A stretch of 64,000 nucleotides of DNA from Stropharia rugosoannulata (lineage: Eukaryota > Basidiomycota > Agaricomycetes > Agaricales > Strophariaceae). Within the stretch, counting starts at the first letter, position 1. Each line of letters begins with the position of its first letter. Below are positions 36,797-50,500 of the stretch, in pieces. The notes under the pieces were generated by a model that had not been told where the DNA came from, searched no databases, and saw only the letters and a list, made by a program, of their open reading frames with translations. Location of the stretch: NCBI GenBank assembly GCA_028532985.1, contig JANCIK010000005.1, positions 3,168,501 to 3,232,500 of the forward strand, in the 5' to 3' direction. A program made the translations under genes and the position numbers.

Positions 36797-39700
36797 TGAC
36801 ATGCAACTCGAATTCAATTGGCATTAGCAACTTCAATTGCTACGCATATCATTGAAGAGAACGGCCTCGCGCTGTGGATATCCTTAGGAATCTCAATCAA
36901 GTTCTACTCTACTCTTGCATTCGACTCTCCGTCCAAGAGAGGGCATACCCAAGCTCGAAACAGATTGTCGTCTCTTTTGGCTTAGTCGTCGAGTCAAAGG
37001 AATGTTCTCAAGTAAATGCAATTACGCTGGCTTCTTTATAACTAGTCTTCGTGTATCACCAGTGCACATCGGACATAGTTTTACGCCTCATCGGCTCAGT
37101 GCGCTCAAATAGGTTCAAATCCGTACATTCGCAACGAAGAAATGTTACAGTCAATAATTGTAGAAGGAGCAGAGGGTCAATCAAAGGTTGGTCTAATTAT
37201 TTAAATGAGAAGCAAGTGCTTCGCAGAACTTTCGGTATAAATGGTCAGCCCAGACTCATGATATTCTTATTCGAAAGCTCCAGTGCTTTCTGGCCCCTGG
37301 TGCACATACATTAGGGTGACTTCTAATTCTAGAATTACAATTCGCGCGTAACTCTATGAGACTCTATGGTCTCTTAGCAATATTCGGCCTTTCAGAAATC
37401 ATTTCCTTCCGTCTATACGCCATCGCTTGACCATTTTCGATACTTTCAACGCGCGTGTACATCAGAGGCCTGATGCTTGATGCTTGTTAATACGGTCCTC
37501 GGCTGTCTTCCGTTAGGTTATCTTTTAGGCAATTTTTGCCTAATTAGGAAACGATGTTAGCACAATGTTTTCTGACCGATGCATCAGGAAAACAAAGGTC
37601 AAAGACGGTGTAGGTGCTGCCATTTTCAATTTTCCACTATGTGACTTATCTAAGCACATTGTTAACGTTCTGGAAGGGTCCTCCTATTTGCGTATGAATA
37701 ATATAATCAATTGAAAGGTACTTGGGACAGCCTGTAGATTCAGCGACCGCTTCTGAACTTCTTAACCTGTGATCCTCGTGATGAATGGCTAGCAGAAGAT
37801 TTGCAGAAGTGTGTATGCGACTTCGACAGTGTGATAATCATACACACATCATAAATGACTGATGAAGTTTTGTGATTCCAGCATGAAGATTTTAAGTACA
37901 CCTTTTTCTGGATGACGCAGAAAAGCAATCCGCGTTTGTACTTCACCTTTCATGTGCCATGAGTAGGTCTATGCTAGCTCTTCGGCTCTATTACCAACAT
38001 CTCGGATGCGCAGTGAGCATCATCATCTGTGAGGAGTGATATAGTCGATTAGGCAATGTTTAATTATAGGATGTGTCAACACTTAGTCTCAACCTGTCTC
38101 AACGTCGGGAATATTTCTTCCACTTTTGTAACTAATTTGCAATATACAGCTATTATGGCAGGAAGACTGTCCGTACTATGTAGAGTACCTGACATGGTAC
38201 CATTATGCTTCTGTGTAACGTGGACCGGATGTTCAAGTGCCAGTGGCATGACCAAAGCACGACATATGACATGCCGCGGGATAACTTTGGCACCACTGAC
38301 ATTTACGGGCGTAAGTGTCGTACAACGTTAGACGGATATGGGAGGACGCATGCCTATCTACCAGAGCTGCGAAAAGGAGAAAATAGTGTTTGATGACTTG
38401 AAGAAGATTAGTTCTTGTTGAGCAATACCTCGACCTGGGCGCCGCTTTTACACCGATCAGTATCTTGGACTGAGAATACTCAGGCTAGGTTAGTACTACT
38501 GTAATCAATTCGGTAAAGCATTTGCAGTGCATATAGGTATATTTTACCTCGAATCTACGCATAAATCGAGAGCTTGTATTATCGTCCTTGAAATCACTGA
38601 GATTTGCCGTCTGTATGGTACACATCATATTTCTTGTGTTTCTCAGCATACTATTGGCATCTTTCTCTGATGATCATGGGCTAGATAACGCTCTATTCAA
38701 ATAAAGGGAATAGTACGCTCTAATTGCGTTCTGCACGGAAACAATATGCATAGTAGGGTTAAAAAATGCATCCGCGTTTCTATGGTAGACTCAGACCGCT
38801 TCAAGGACTTGGTTGACACCAGTGAATGTCGAGTCCGCACTCTACCAGCGGTCGGCTCCGTGAGTTGGGTGTGGGTCAGATGTAGATATTAGAGACACTA
38901 CAGCCTGGTAATGCATGGGCTTTGTGCGGATGTTCCTGGCTATAAGTAGATCTTCCTACAGCTGAAATATTCTCTATACTGCTGCGGTCATGCTTGCGTG
39001 CATGAGACTCGAGAGCAGGTACTAGTCCGATGTAATTATAGACCGACCGGTAATCTCCTCAGGTACTAGGTCCCCGGAGCTACAGGGTATTCCAGATAGG
39101 GCTAATTACGGCTCTAAAGACCAGGAAGTCTCTCAGTATGGAGTGCATATCGACGATTTATTGCCCTGTTACTAAATCAATACGTAGTAAGTATGTGAGT
39201 CAATATATCAAAGGGGGCATCATGACAGAAGAGCAGAGAAGGGTACAGAAGACCCTATTCTTCCGGGCGGGGATTGCCCGCGGAAATGTATCCAGTGAGA
39301 ATGGGGACTGGCGTAAGGTGTGAAGAAGAAAAAGCTTGTGCAAACTAACTTAGCGCATTCACATACACTGCAGCTTTGATCAGAGGCTTTCGTGATGCAC
39401 AGCACGCGCCCAACAACGGTGTTCTGCAGATCATGATACTTGGCATACATATGCCCACTTCAAACAAGAACGTTCGAGCGGCTTTCGCAGATAACTCTAA
39501 TCTATCTGAGACTTGTTGTCGTATATAGTGCAACAATATGCCTGATTCTCCATCGTCTTCGTGATGATGATGATGGTACAGTGATAGCTTTTGACTGCTC
39601 TCCTTTTGCCTGAAGATCGTATCATTTTCATGTCAGCTGGGTTTATGTGGCGGAGCGTTTTACTATAGTAGGCTGTCCTTGGACAATAATCATGAGCAAT

Positions 39701-40000
39701 AGTAGACATTATCAACCTTGAAGTGGCGTTGCCATGTGCAAACCATTTTTGATCAAGAAATGAGGCCTTGAGGCCCCAATCACGGAGGTACGTAAGATAC
39801 TAGTATTAGTGGGTAAACAGCTATTACTTAGGCCAAGATACAGATACATGTTACACAAGCGGAGGATAATCATGTCTAAACGAGCACAGAATAAGTAGTA
39901 CATAATGAATCAGGAGGTAAAATGAGAATGAAGTTTACATAGTAAGCCCACATGACTTTTTGATAGAGATGATGAATAATAAAATATGAAATGCCAACGC
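36797..40000. other. Gene-poor AT-rich intergenic stretch, 3.2 kb
   Basis: No intact gene is supported. A short perfect hairpin lies at 37525-37543. A plus-strand patch at 38205-38393 reads partly protein-like but carries no recognisable domain. No tRNA or LTR was found by eye. The stretch may hold noncoding transcripts or decayed repeats that I cannot identify. Confidence 0.45.
37525..37543. repeat. Short perfect inverted repeat
   Basis: TTAGGCAA and TTGCCTAA flank a TTT loop. Its significance is unknown in this gene-poor stretch. Confidence 0.6.
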
Positions 40001-41008
40001 TCATTGAGTCGGTGGAGACGACGACTCGTCGCTCAAAATGTCGATATGGAACTGGTGCCAGTCAATTTTAGCGGGTGCATCCCATTCACCTGCTGCACGA
40101 TCATCGCGCATTGGAAGCTCCTCTTCGATGATCAGAGCCGGCTCTACCCTTTCCTTTTCTCGCTCCCTACCCCTTTCGTTTTCATCGGTACTCCGTTGAG
40201 TGAGATACACAGAAATTGATGAGCGACGAGAGCGTGCTGGAAGAGGCATTGTTTGTACAGATGTCGGTCGCGGGCGCTTGCCTCCGCTGAATGGGAATAG
40301 AAGCGATGAGCGAGAGGAGGGAGCAATAGATAGGAAGGATGGGAATGTGTCCTGAGTAGGGGTGTCCTTGTTTTGTGAGGAAGCATCTTTGTCCTTCTGG
40401 GATCCTGAAGGCGAGCCGGGAGCGAAAAGAAGAGACTGGGTAGGATATGAACCCGTCAAGGAGAGGAAAGATTCCCGAATGCCCCCTGCCGGTGCTGCAG
40501 GTGATGATGGTGCTCGACTGACAGGAGAGCCCTCGGGAGTGAGTTCGAGGTCGATGAACATAGAGCGCGCGTCTGGCGATGCGGAGAAAGGGTCGAGCGG
40601 TACGAACGCTGAGCCCCCATTCGGTGCACTTGGCGTATTTTCTCCTCCCGCAACTACCCACTTCTCTGGCACAACACGGCTCGTGCGTCGCGACGAGAAG
40701 AGTGAAGCGCCTTCAAAAATGCGGGTAAGCGAAACAAAAGAAGAGCGTTTGGCCTGTTTTGCTGTACTGGAGTTTGAATTTGAGCCTGTGGGCTGGTCAC
40801 TAGAGCTCTTGATGAGGAGCGAAGGGTGTACGTGGCGACTGGTACTCTTTGAGATGTTCTTGGATATAGGAAAGAGCAACGAGCCGACGGCGTCGTTAAC
40901 GCTTTGACTGCGTGCATGGGATTGGGACCTCGATCCTGGAGTAGCGCGGAAGCCAGAGGCAAAGAAGTCTGAGTACTCATACAGGCCTGGTGGATTAGTG
41001 GGCTGCAT
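40001..41008 (-). CDS. Ser-rich disordered protein of unknown function
   Basis: A single uninterrupted frame of 335 codons runs from the ATG at 41008. The product is rich in Ser, Pro and Arg, with Lys/Arg-Ser-Ser patches (AKRSSFVSL, SRRSSISVY) that look like kinase sites. A more acidic C-terminus contains AKIDWHQFHIDILSD. I recognise no domain. The frame stays open for about 130 nt above the ATG and encodes a second copy of a PPGL motif (SPPGLHELRPP against NPPGLYEYSDFF), so an upstream exon and start are likely. No membrane segment or signal peptide is seen. The neighbours are gene-poor DNA on both sides. Confidence 0.6.
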   Translation of the reverse strand: MQPTNPPGLYEYSDFFASGFRATPGSRSQSHARSQSVNDAVGSLLFPISKNISKSTSRHVHPSLLIKSSSDQPTGSNSNSSTAKQAKRSSFVSLTRIFEGASLFSSRRTSRVVPEKWVVAGGENTPSAPNGGSAFVPLDPFSASPDARSMFIDLELTPEGSPVSRAPSSPAAPAGGIRESFLSLTGSYPTQSLLFAPGSPSGSQKDKDASSQNKDTPTQDTFPSFLSIAPSSRSSLLFPFSGGKRPRPTSVQTMPLPARSRRSSISVYLTQRSTDENERGREREKERVEPALIIEEELPMRDDRAAGEWDAPAKIDWHQFHIDILSDESSSPPTQ

Positions 41009-44000
41009 CGGGGGCCTTAGTTCGTGGAGGCCTGGAGGTGAGGTAGATAAGGAGTCGGGGGCGGGGCGGGTGACGAATGGGGGTGAAAGCGTCGCCTTGT
41101 ACTTATGGTTAATAAACGCCGCAGGGTCGGTTAAGGTCGGTTGCCCTTAACGGTGAGATCAAGAGCCGAATTAGACGCTGTCCCTGAAATAATTGAAACC
41201 TTCACGCACATCAGTGTGGGCCTTGGGCGTTGCGTTTTCGATGTACTTTTAGTCATACATCATAATTATATCAGGAAGGCAAGATAGTCCGTGAATCTGC
41301 CGCTAGTGATGTCCAAGGACAGAACGGCCGAATACTATGTAATGTATTGAACTTTGACCAACCAACTCCAACCGCGGCATAATTCTCATCCCAAGGCTGT
41401 GGGCCGCGCCCTTTCCCGAACTCAGTATCATTGGTACTTATTTATAGTCTCACTGAACTGCCTCGTCTGATCAACATGCTGGATGATCTGCATACCGTTG
41501 CCGGACAACAGGTGGCTATGGCACTGGCAGACAGTAGGATGTTATCACAAGCAAGTGCCAGTAGGTGCATTCTCAACGTCAGCGTTGGTATCGCCGTCCG
41601 TTCTTCAACTGCGAATTTTGTGGAGTAAATCTAAATCGTCAATAGATAGTACGCCACGTTAGTTATACATAGATGTCCGTAAGTCATAAGATAGGGCGAT
41701 ACGTAGGCTCACCGAGGCCCGCCGGGACTCGGTTCACAAAGCGGTGGCTGCTGCGCTGTTCTTGGCTGGATAATTTCTCATGCTAAGCTCCTCGCTCCCA
41801 GGCGTTAATAACTTAATTTAACTCTTCATTGACCTCGAACGGCCTCCATGCAAACCTCCAAGCCCTTCCAAGCTCACGGACACTTGTACCTGAGGCAGTC
41901 TGAATCATTACGTATCCCGCTTAGCGACAGAAGCTGCTTTTGACATTTTGCACAAAAGCTTTTGTACATACATATGTACTCTACATGCAGGTAAGGATAT
42001 ATTAACACAAAAAAGAATATGACAGCTCAGTACATACCTTAATATGCGAAGCTCGGCACACGGCATTCGGAAGCGAAGTTGTGCTCACTCACCTACTTTC
42101 CATTGCTCGAGCTCGGGTGTAAGTACCTTCTTCCGAAATTGACAGGTCACCGGGATAATGCCGAGGGACGGCGCCAGGTTCCGCCGAACGCGGAGCGCGA
42201 GTGTTTCGGACTCCGTGAACCTGTTAAAAAATGACTTTCGTCTTGGTCCAGGTCGTGTTCTGCATTGAGAATCAGCAAGGTATGTCAAAATTCCTGTCGT
42301 AAATTGTCCAAAATCAAAAACTGCCATCGTAATATACAGAAACATTAATGTTGAACGCTGAAAGCGTTGAGATCGAGACTCTGTGCGTTCGTTGCCGAGC
42401 GGGCAGGCAAGCCGCTGCGTGGGAACATGAACTTGGACTCGAAGACCAGCTTCAATCCCAATATTGTTGTAGTACGGTATGTCTTATGATCCGATCTCAA
42501 TAACTAAAAAATTGTCTTGTATCATGGGAGGCTGTAGTTTTCCGCCTTTCGAATTAAATGTGTGTGTAAACTGTCGCTGAACAACCAGGGAAGAATGATT
42601 GATGTATGAGATGTGCTAGATATCTCAGCTCAGCGGAGATTCCATAATCCTATTGCTATCTCGTTGCAGTATGAAGGCCCATGTTGTGTGTAGCTATTTT
42701 GATCCCTGCCCTACAAAATTTCTCTAGTTTCCTTAGCGGGCCATGACGGTAGTGTAAGTGTAATATTACCATCTCGTACTAGTACAGCCTATCCCTCGCT
42801 TCCCGCAGAGTTTCTTCATTAAACTATAAATGATGATGCTACAGTAGCCGTGATACATGAATGATGAAAGCACATGAATTAATGAAAATGAATATTTGAA
42901 TAACTCTTATGACTTTCAATAAGAAATTCAACTTGATTATTATGTTTGAACTTTGCATTTGAAATGCCCGAGTCAGAATAAAAGTATAAGGCGTACCCTC
43001 TGAAATAAATTATAAGTGTGTACAGCTCTCATTTTCATACCGCATCAAGCTCATAGAATTATATCCGGCTTTACAGATGGTCGCACATATGCACATACAA
43101 ACAATACGCAACTTCCCCACCGGCCTCACCTCAGCTTATACTGAACTTTCCTATTGCTTGCCGCTGTGTATAAAGCACAGTACGTTGGCGTATTGACTTT
43201 GCATATTTTGAGGATGGTTCTCACATTTATTAGTATTAATCAGCAGAGCACTGAACGACTCGGACATAATTCACAGCGAGCAATTGATCACTTAGGAGTC
43301 AGAACACTATGAACTAGGCGTTAGTAATAATTGCGACTATTGTTGGAATTCTAGGCGAATTATGCCAGTACGTGCTTTGCGAACGTACGAAATGAAGTAC
43401 CTTGAACTCATTTCTAATTCTATTACTTAATTTCATATGTATTTCTCGCATCCGTTTGCCTCTCTCTCGAGCTCGCCCGGTGAACTCAACTATTACGGTG
43501 CTCTGATGTTTTGATTATGCAGTGCTACGCTTATCCCAACAACTGTCCCTAGTTAACTACTATCACCTTTCTTTGTTTCCTACAATGTCACTGGCAGCTC
43601 CCCTCCTTCACAACCGTACGCGTACGCATCACTTACGCACCTTCACGCATCACTCACGCACTCTCACGCACTCTCATATATCCTCACACACCACGCAAGC
43701 CTCACCTCCGTTTTAATGTGCGCTGCTCAAAGGTGTAGCGACCGCAGTTGGAGCGCAGTACCATACGTTACATAGCAGTCATTGCAGTGACTCTGAGATA
43801 CGTGGAAGTACTAGCAAAGTAGCAACTGAAAGATATATGACTGGAAAGAATATTAATAAAATCATTCTATCTCGAGCTACGGGCGCTCGAAGGATCACAA
43901 ATTTTGCACACATGATAACAAAACGATCAATCAACCAAGTAGAGAATGCCGCGCGGTGCGTGAAATAATATACTACTAGACTGGTCCTAACTTCTGTGGA

Positions 44001-44342
44001 TTGTCAGGTCAGGTCATCCCACAATACCAGAGACCCTACGACGTCTGAAGTGGTAACCCCGCCGCCTGACCCCCCCTCGAGTCCCCTGTCGACTCAGCAT
44101 GTCGATCACGCGACGCTTGAGTTATACACACAGTACAATCGAGATGCTAAAAACAGCTACCGCTTGCTGCGATGTTCCGATAAACGGCAGATTATTTCAC
44201 CATGACACCTAACCGAATGCGGCATGATCTCGTCAGTGTCGGGGTGCCACCGCCCGGATATGGCACTATTAAAAGCATTAAAGCCTGAAAAGCTGGGTAA
44301 GAGCCCTTGACAGCACCTTCTTCACCCCAGTGGATCTTCCAC
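41009..44342. other. Gene-poor intergenic stretch, 3.3 kb
   Basis: Apart from a probable upstream coding extension near 41009-41140 and a CACGCA-rich tract at 43616-43700, I see no supported gene. Roughly 42500-43500 is AT-rich. It may include the promoter of DUF6534 copy B at its right end. Confidence 0.45.
43616..43700 (+). repeat. CACGCA-rich degenerate tandem tract
   Basis: Repeated ACGCA/CTCACGCA units occur about every 8-12 bases (for example CGCATCACTTACGCACC and CACGCACTCTCACGCACTCT). The tract is simple-sequence-like rather than coding. Confidence 0.7.
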
Positions 44343-45846
44343 CATGGACAGTACCCCTCTGCCTGCGTCTTTGCCGTTCCCGGCGATCCCTTCTGCAGTA
44401 GTGAAACTGTAATTATCATTTTCGGTTCCAAAACTCAGGCTTACCAAGTTTGTTGCACAGCACAGGACCTATTGTATGCCGAGCGCTTCCATTGATTAAC
44501 ACAGCAGAGGGATTGATAAAGAGATCTGTTCCAGCTACTCGCGGGCCTCTTTACTTGGGGACTCTATGGCATTCTTTCTATTCAAGTGTGTATGTCCAGT
44601 TCCTCTTTTGGGTGGAATAACCTCCAGAAGGTCTAATCATTAACTGTGCAGATACATATTACCAGGCGTTTTCCGGAGACAGAAAGTTGATGAAGACACT
44701 CGTTTACACAATATATATTCTGCAAACAGCTCAGATACTATTTCTGACAAACACTGCATTCAAATACCTAGCGGCGGGATTCGGGGACTTGAACACCATA
44801 GATCAAGTGGGGACCGTATGGCTATCGGTGTGTGTCATCGAGGGCATAGGTTCGTATCCCTTCCCCCTATAGTCGGAACGTGACATATTTACCATCGATC
44901 CAGTCGCCTTTGCCGTACAGTCCTTCTACGCTTGGCGCATCTGGGTCATTTCCGGAAGGAAATATCCAACCGTCCTAATTATGCTGGTAAAATTCTGTCT
45001 GTTCGCTCCTCGTGAGATAATTCCCTCAGCATACCACCTGTAGATGTCTGTCATGTCTTTTGCATCCGCATTAGTAGTCGCGGCGAACATCAAAATTCTA
45101 GGACGGTTTAGCAAACTTCTTACCCACCGCAGCACGTTCATTGAAGCCGGGGTGAGTGCTTCATAAGCCATTTCTTGTACAAGAGAGCTGATACCGTGTC
45201 CATCAGATCTGGGAGGCCAGCGCGGCAGTGTGTGATGTCATGATAGCGGCCTGCATGACTTTCTATGTATGGAAAACCTCCGGGTTCTTGGAATTTTTCT
45301 GACATGTTCGCAGCTCAAACGCCGTGCACCAGAAGGAGAACAGTACAGGCAGACTAACGATATTGTCGGGCGAATTATCAGGATGACGATTGAGACGGGA
45401 AGCCTCACCGGTACGTTTCCTGTTTGCCATGGCATGAACAAATGGACTCAGTGCGACGAAATGCAGCAAGTGTCGCCGTAATTACCATAGGCGTAACATA
45501 CATCCCCAGTCATCCTCCGTACTATATCTGTCCGATAACTATTCTATCTGGTCTCTACGCTACTGCGCTCCTCGCGGTGCTCAACAGCAGGCTCAATTTA
45601 TCCACCGTTCCGCGCGTTGACTGGCGCATCGACGCACAGACGGATCACAGTCGCAGTTTCAAAATGCGAGATATGATTGGCAGTAGCACCAGTTCTTTTA
45701 TCCCAAATGGATCTTCCATAAGGGATGCGCATTGTCATGGGGTGGTGGTTACTGTGACCAAAGAGGAGCTGATAGGCAATGATTCTGGATTTGTGGAAAA
45801 CGATCAGAAAGTGAGTCGCTTTCGCAAGTCCGTCCCGACGTTGTAG
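44343..45846 (+). CDS. DUF6534-type multi-pass membrane protein (copy B)
   Basis: A multi-exon gene with a secure body and an uncertain first exon. The candidate ATG at 44343 has an ideal context (CCACCATGG), but its phase into the next exon is not settled. Ordered family blocks are LLAGLFTWGLYGILSIQVYTYYQAF, LMKTLVYTIYILQTAQILFL, IDQVGTVWLSVCVIEGI, FAVQSFYAWRIWVISGR, IWEASAAVCDVMIAACMTFY, LKRRAPEGEQYRQT, IIRMTIETGSLT and YYICPITILSGLYATALLAVLNSRL. The C-terminal tail is polar. The last exon is long and ends at TAG 45844-45846. It is a homologue of copies A and C in this window. Function unknown. Confidence 0.78.
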
Positions 45847-46566
45847 TTGATTAGATCAGGTATGATACGCAGAGCATCAGCCAACACACAGCCAGGACAA
45901 CTGTAAAACTGTATTATAGATCTTAAACTAGGTGAGAATTTTGTCACTGCAACGAACATGAGTTTTCTGATGTGCCTTCTCCACCAAGATGTGACAGCAG
46001 TCTGAACAGATTTCGAATATATCCATCACACTATATCGCGGCTGTAGAGAACCCATCGAGAAGACTTATTGTCACCTCCCATTCTTTCCGTGGCGTGGAA
46101 CTTGGGTAATGGAGTTCGAGTGCGCCCAAGCGTTATTGCGGTTCGGATGACACTTTGAACTTCTAGTCTGGGAGCGGGCGCTGCGCGCCCACGGCAGGCG
46201 GTGATGGGCCACCTTCCTTGTCCATTTAAGGATATTTTCACCCATTTGGCATTCGAATAAAGTAGGTACATATGCGTAACTAAAGGGGACACTACAAACG
46301 GATCAACTACAGCAGGCACTAAACTAAAAGAGAACCAAGAGTTGTTCACATATCATTCCGTTGTAATTACTGTACACAAAGATTACATACAAGAACAATG
46401 GTAAAACACAAAAGCAACGGACATACTAGAGTATATAGACTACTACAGAAAGTAAGGTAAGTCTCTAGAGAGAAACATGGATAGCTAAGAACAACAATGC
46501 AAGAGACAGTACGATGAGTTACAAATGGGCTGGTGAAAAGTATTCAAGATATTCAACATTTCTCGA
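45847..46566. other. Convergent intergenic region, 0.7 kb
   Basis: Lies between the 3' ends of DUF6534 copy B and the BTB gene. A 107-codon minus-strand frame (46026-46349) has no recognisable similarity and is not called. Confidence 0.5.
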
Positions 46567-47352
46567 TCAACAATTCTGATCTTTGCATATCTCTTCCCAT
46601 GAGCCGAGATGGAATAAAGCAGGCAACAACTCCCAGACTTTCTCGCGACCATCTCGATGTTGTTGCTCTGCCATGGCCTGGCATTTTGGGCACAGCATGA
46701 GTGACTTCCAGTCCGTGTATTCCTCAAGCGGATGTGGGCTGATGCGCAAGTTCTCGATGTTGTCGAGCTTGAGCGCACGCGGTACACGGGTCTGGCACCC
46801 GACGGTACATGTCGGGCTCGGTTTGAAGTCAAGAAGGAAGCCGTGTGTCTGTTTCTTCTGCACCTCCCAGAGTCGCTCCTTGCCCGCGAGGCAGAGTGCT
46901 TTGTCACGCCACGAAAGCACGCTGTTCGTCAGGATCTCGTCGACAGAGATGTGGGCACAAAGATAGAAAGCCCACGGAAGCACTTTTGGCACGGTCGTCT
47001 CCCTGGCGAGTGGGATGATTCGTACAATCTCTGACGGCACATACTGGATCCCGCGCGTCAGCACCTCATCACAGCCCCTGAGAGTCGACGGAAACCTGGC
47101 CTGGATGATAGAGATGCATTTGGTGCGCAGTTGCTGCATGCCGTACTTGGTGCTGATGCGCAGAATGCCAGAGATGAAGGTGATGAGCGTTGCCAGACTC
47201 GTATCCGGGTTCAGTTTGTCAAAATGGCTGGAGCTCCAACAAGCAATTGTGAATTCAAGCGATGAAACCACCAGTAAACAAGACTCACAACGCGTCGTAG
47301 ATCACCCGCATAACGTCAACAAAGTCATTCACTGAATCCGACAGTATGACCG

Positions 47353-47570
47353 TGTTGTGCGCAGTGTGTTGTAGATAATAATGAATTATATTATATAGCC
47401 CTCGTTGGACTTGTATTTATACATAAAATCTAAACTACTAGAACTATCCACGAAGTACTACAATTAATATATGTGAGTCATTCCCACGGGTCATAGATTA
47501 AGCGCCCATCTAGTACATTCGAGATGTGGCGGGAATATTAGTGCTCGAATGTGCGAGCATTATTTCAACA
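47353..47570 (-). repeat. 3' LTR of the copia element
   Basis: 218 bp. On the plus strand it begins TGTTGTGCGCAG and ends ATTTCAACA, so it is bounded by TGTTG...CAACA. The Gag-Pol stop codon (47560-47562) lies 9 bp inside this LTR. Confidence 0.95.
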
Positions 47571-50500
47571 CTCCCCCTTGCTCGGACATTACTCCAATTT
47601 CATGTGTGAAGTTTTGGTGAGATCCTCGAGGTAAGCCTTTAGTGAATAAGTCGGCCAAGTTCTCATCAGTCCGTATATAGACAAGATTAAGTGTGTTGTT
47701 CTCGACGAGGTCCCGTAGGAAATGGTATGCTAAATCAATGTGTTTTGTGCGGGCATGAAATTCTGGGTGATGTGCAATTGACACAGCAGCTTGGTTATCA
47801 CAGAATATGGTTGAAGTTAACGAAAACTTGAAGTTTAATTCCGTGAGCAAGGATCTGTGCCACATGACTTGTTTTGCTGCATGTGTGGCAGCAATGTATT
47901 CGGCTTCGGCTGTTGAGAGTGAGACTGAGGCCTGTTTCTTTGAGCTCCATGCAACGGTGCCTCCGGCAAGTGTAAGAACATATCCACTAACAGATTTCCT
48001 GTCAATATCATTTGCCCAGTCGGCATCACAATATATATTCAGCCTGGTATTGTTGACATTGTTATGTCCACCATATGTGAGTGTGTGAGTTTTCGTGCCT
48101 TTCAAATATCGAAATATTCGTTTGACAGCGGTCCAATGAATGCTGTGTGGCCGTGAGGTGTATTGTGCAAGTTTATTGACCGCATAGGAAATATCAGGAC
48201 GAGTTCCTATGGCCAGATACATAAGACATCCAATCATTGTTGCATATCCGGCAGATAGGCGAGTATCTGACTCCTCCTCTTCTGGAGTATCGTCCCCTTT
48301 GATAAACTGGTCCAGTTTTATATTTGGATCGATTGGAGTTGCTACGGGGTTCGCATCTTCCAGTTTAAATCGTTTCAGAAGGCTGTCAATATAGTGACTT
48401 TGTGACAGAGTAATTTTGCCGTTTTCTTGGTGTAGTTTAATGCCTAGAATTATCGAAGGTTGCCCTAGGGACTTGGTGTCAAAATAATTACCAAGTTCTT
48501 TCTCTATTTGATCGTTCAATGAGTTGGCTGTTGATACTGAAATGAAGTCGTCGACCCAGACTAATAAAATAGTAAAGTCTTGTCCGTTCTGCCGAAGATA
48601 ACAGCAGTAATCCGATCTGAGTTGTTTAAAATTAAGTTCTTGAAGTGCACGGTTTAATTCATGGTTCCAAACGTTCCCAGCTTGTTTGAGACCATACAGT
48701 GAGCGTTTAAGTACGCACACATAACTTGTTCCGTCATTATATCCAGGGGGTTGAAGCATATAAATTGTTTCCTTCAATTTTCCGTGTAAGTATGCTCCTT
48801 TGACATCAAACTGGCGTAGTTTCCAGTTGTTTATTGCTGCAAATGCAAGAACAGTGCGTAATGTCTCAAAGCGCATTACTGGAGCGAATGTTCCATCGTT
48901 GGAGTAGTCTGTGCCGGGTTTTTGTGAGAAACCTTGAGCTACAAGTCGAGCTTTAAATTTAATAATGTCTCCGTGCTCATTTCTCTTCTTTGCATAGACC
49001 CAACGACATCCAACAGTTTTTCTATCGCTTGGTAGCTCCCCCATTTCCCATGTGCCCATTTTGCGAAGGGTATTCATCTCTTCATCCATTGCACACTTCC
49101 ATTGGTCGCATTCTGGCCCAGAAATTGCTTCGTCATAATTATGAGGTACATCACTCTCGTTTTGGGAAGATATAAAGGTGGTGTCATTGAAGAAATGTTC
49201 CCAAATATTTTCCATGGCCATATGTGCGCGATCAGGTGTTTGGTACTTTGCCTTTGACGATTCAGTTGGTTTTGTAACGTCTGGTGGTCCAGGGGATGCA
49301 GAAGGTGATGGTGTATAGCGCAAACTTGGTTTTCTTGCTTGAGGATTATTTATCAGCTTGTAATCCACAGGTTCTGTTCTGGGGCGAAGTTGTCGTTCTT
49401 CTGGCATGTCTGTATGTTTTGCCAGTACTTGGGGCGGTTTGGGGGCTGTAACATGTAATTCTGGAGTAATTATATCGACTGGAAGTGGTGTGTACGAGTT
49501 TTTCGGAGTTTGTGTGTCTGAATCATTTGTGTACTCCCCCTCAGACCGCAAATTCGGAAGTTCTGTAATTTCCAGCTGTTGAGGTTCGTTATTTGGGTTG
49601 AATACATAGTTTCTGGATACTTTAATTGATCTCCGGGCTGCGTCATAATAACGCACAGACTTAGAGCCATCTATGAATCCAACAAAAATCATCTTCTTTG
49701 ACTTCGGGTCCAGCTTGGACCTATTTTTGGATTCATCAAGTATCCAGACGTCGCACCCAAATTCTCGTAGGTGTGACACATTTGGCTTTGCATTGTGCCA
49801 TGCTTCGTGTGGTGTCCTTCCTTCCAGTGCTCGTGTTGGCGCTCTGTTGCGTAAATACGCTGCATGTGCAACTGCTTCATCCCAGAGAAAAGCAGGCAAG
49901 TTCCTTCCGATTAACATTGCTCTTGCCATCTCTATTAAAGTCCTATTGAATCGTTCTGCCACGCCGTTTTGTGATGGGGAATAAGGTGCGGATGATTCAA
50001 TAATGATTCCTTCTTCTGCAGCAAAATCCTTTAGCTGTTGATTAATTAATTCTGTCCCATTGTCAAAACGCATCCACCGTGGGGGCCTTCCAAATTGCCG
50101 TTTAACTATAGCCACATGTGCCTTGATGCGTGTGAATGCCTCAGACTTTTGCCGTAGGAATAATACATGTACTTGTCGTGTACAGTCATCTGTGAATGAA
50201 ATATAATATTTCCATCCTCCGATTGATATGACTTTTGCTGGTCCCCAGACATCTGACATAATTCGTTCACCAGGAGTAAGTGAGCGATGCTGTGCTTCTT
50301 GTGGGAATGGACGGTGAGCTTGTTTTGCCTGTATGCATGCTTCACATAATTGTGACGGTATAGAAGATTCATCAATTCCCATGCCATCAACCATGTGTTC
50401 CCGATTTAGTCGTTGAAGTGCTGACATTGACAGATGTCCATAACGTCGGTGCCACTCATCCCAAGTGACATTTTTCGATGCTGCGTAATTTGTTCTTTCT

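Noticed and set aside
37100..37125. GGTTCAAATCC, resembling a tRNA B box
   Set aside because: No A box at the right distance and no acceptor or anticodon stems can be paired, so no tRNA is called.
38205..38393. Plus-strand stretch with spaced Cys and His (FKCQWHDQST onward), suggesting a zinc finger relic
   Set aside because: Cys/His spacing does not fit a C2H2 finger and there is no supporting neighbouring exon.
40362..40907. 181-codon plus-strand open frame
   Set aside because: Antisense to the longer minus-strand Ser-rich frame, which has the better start and composition. It is still possible that neither is coding.
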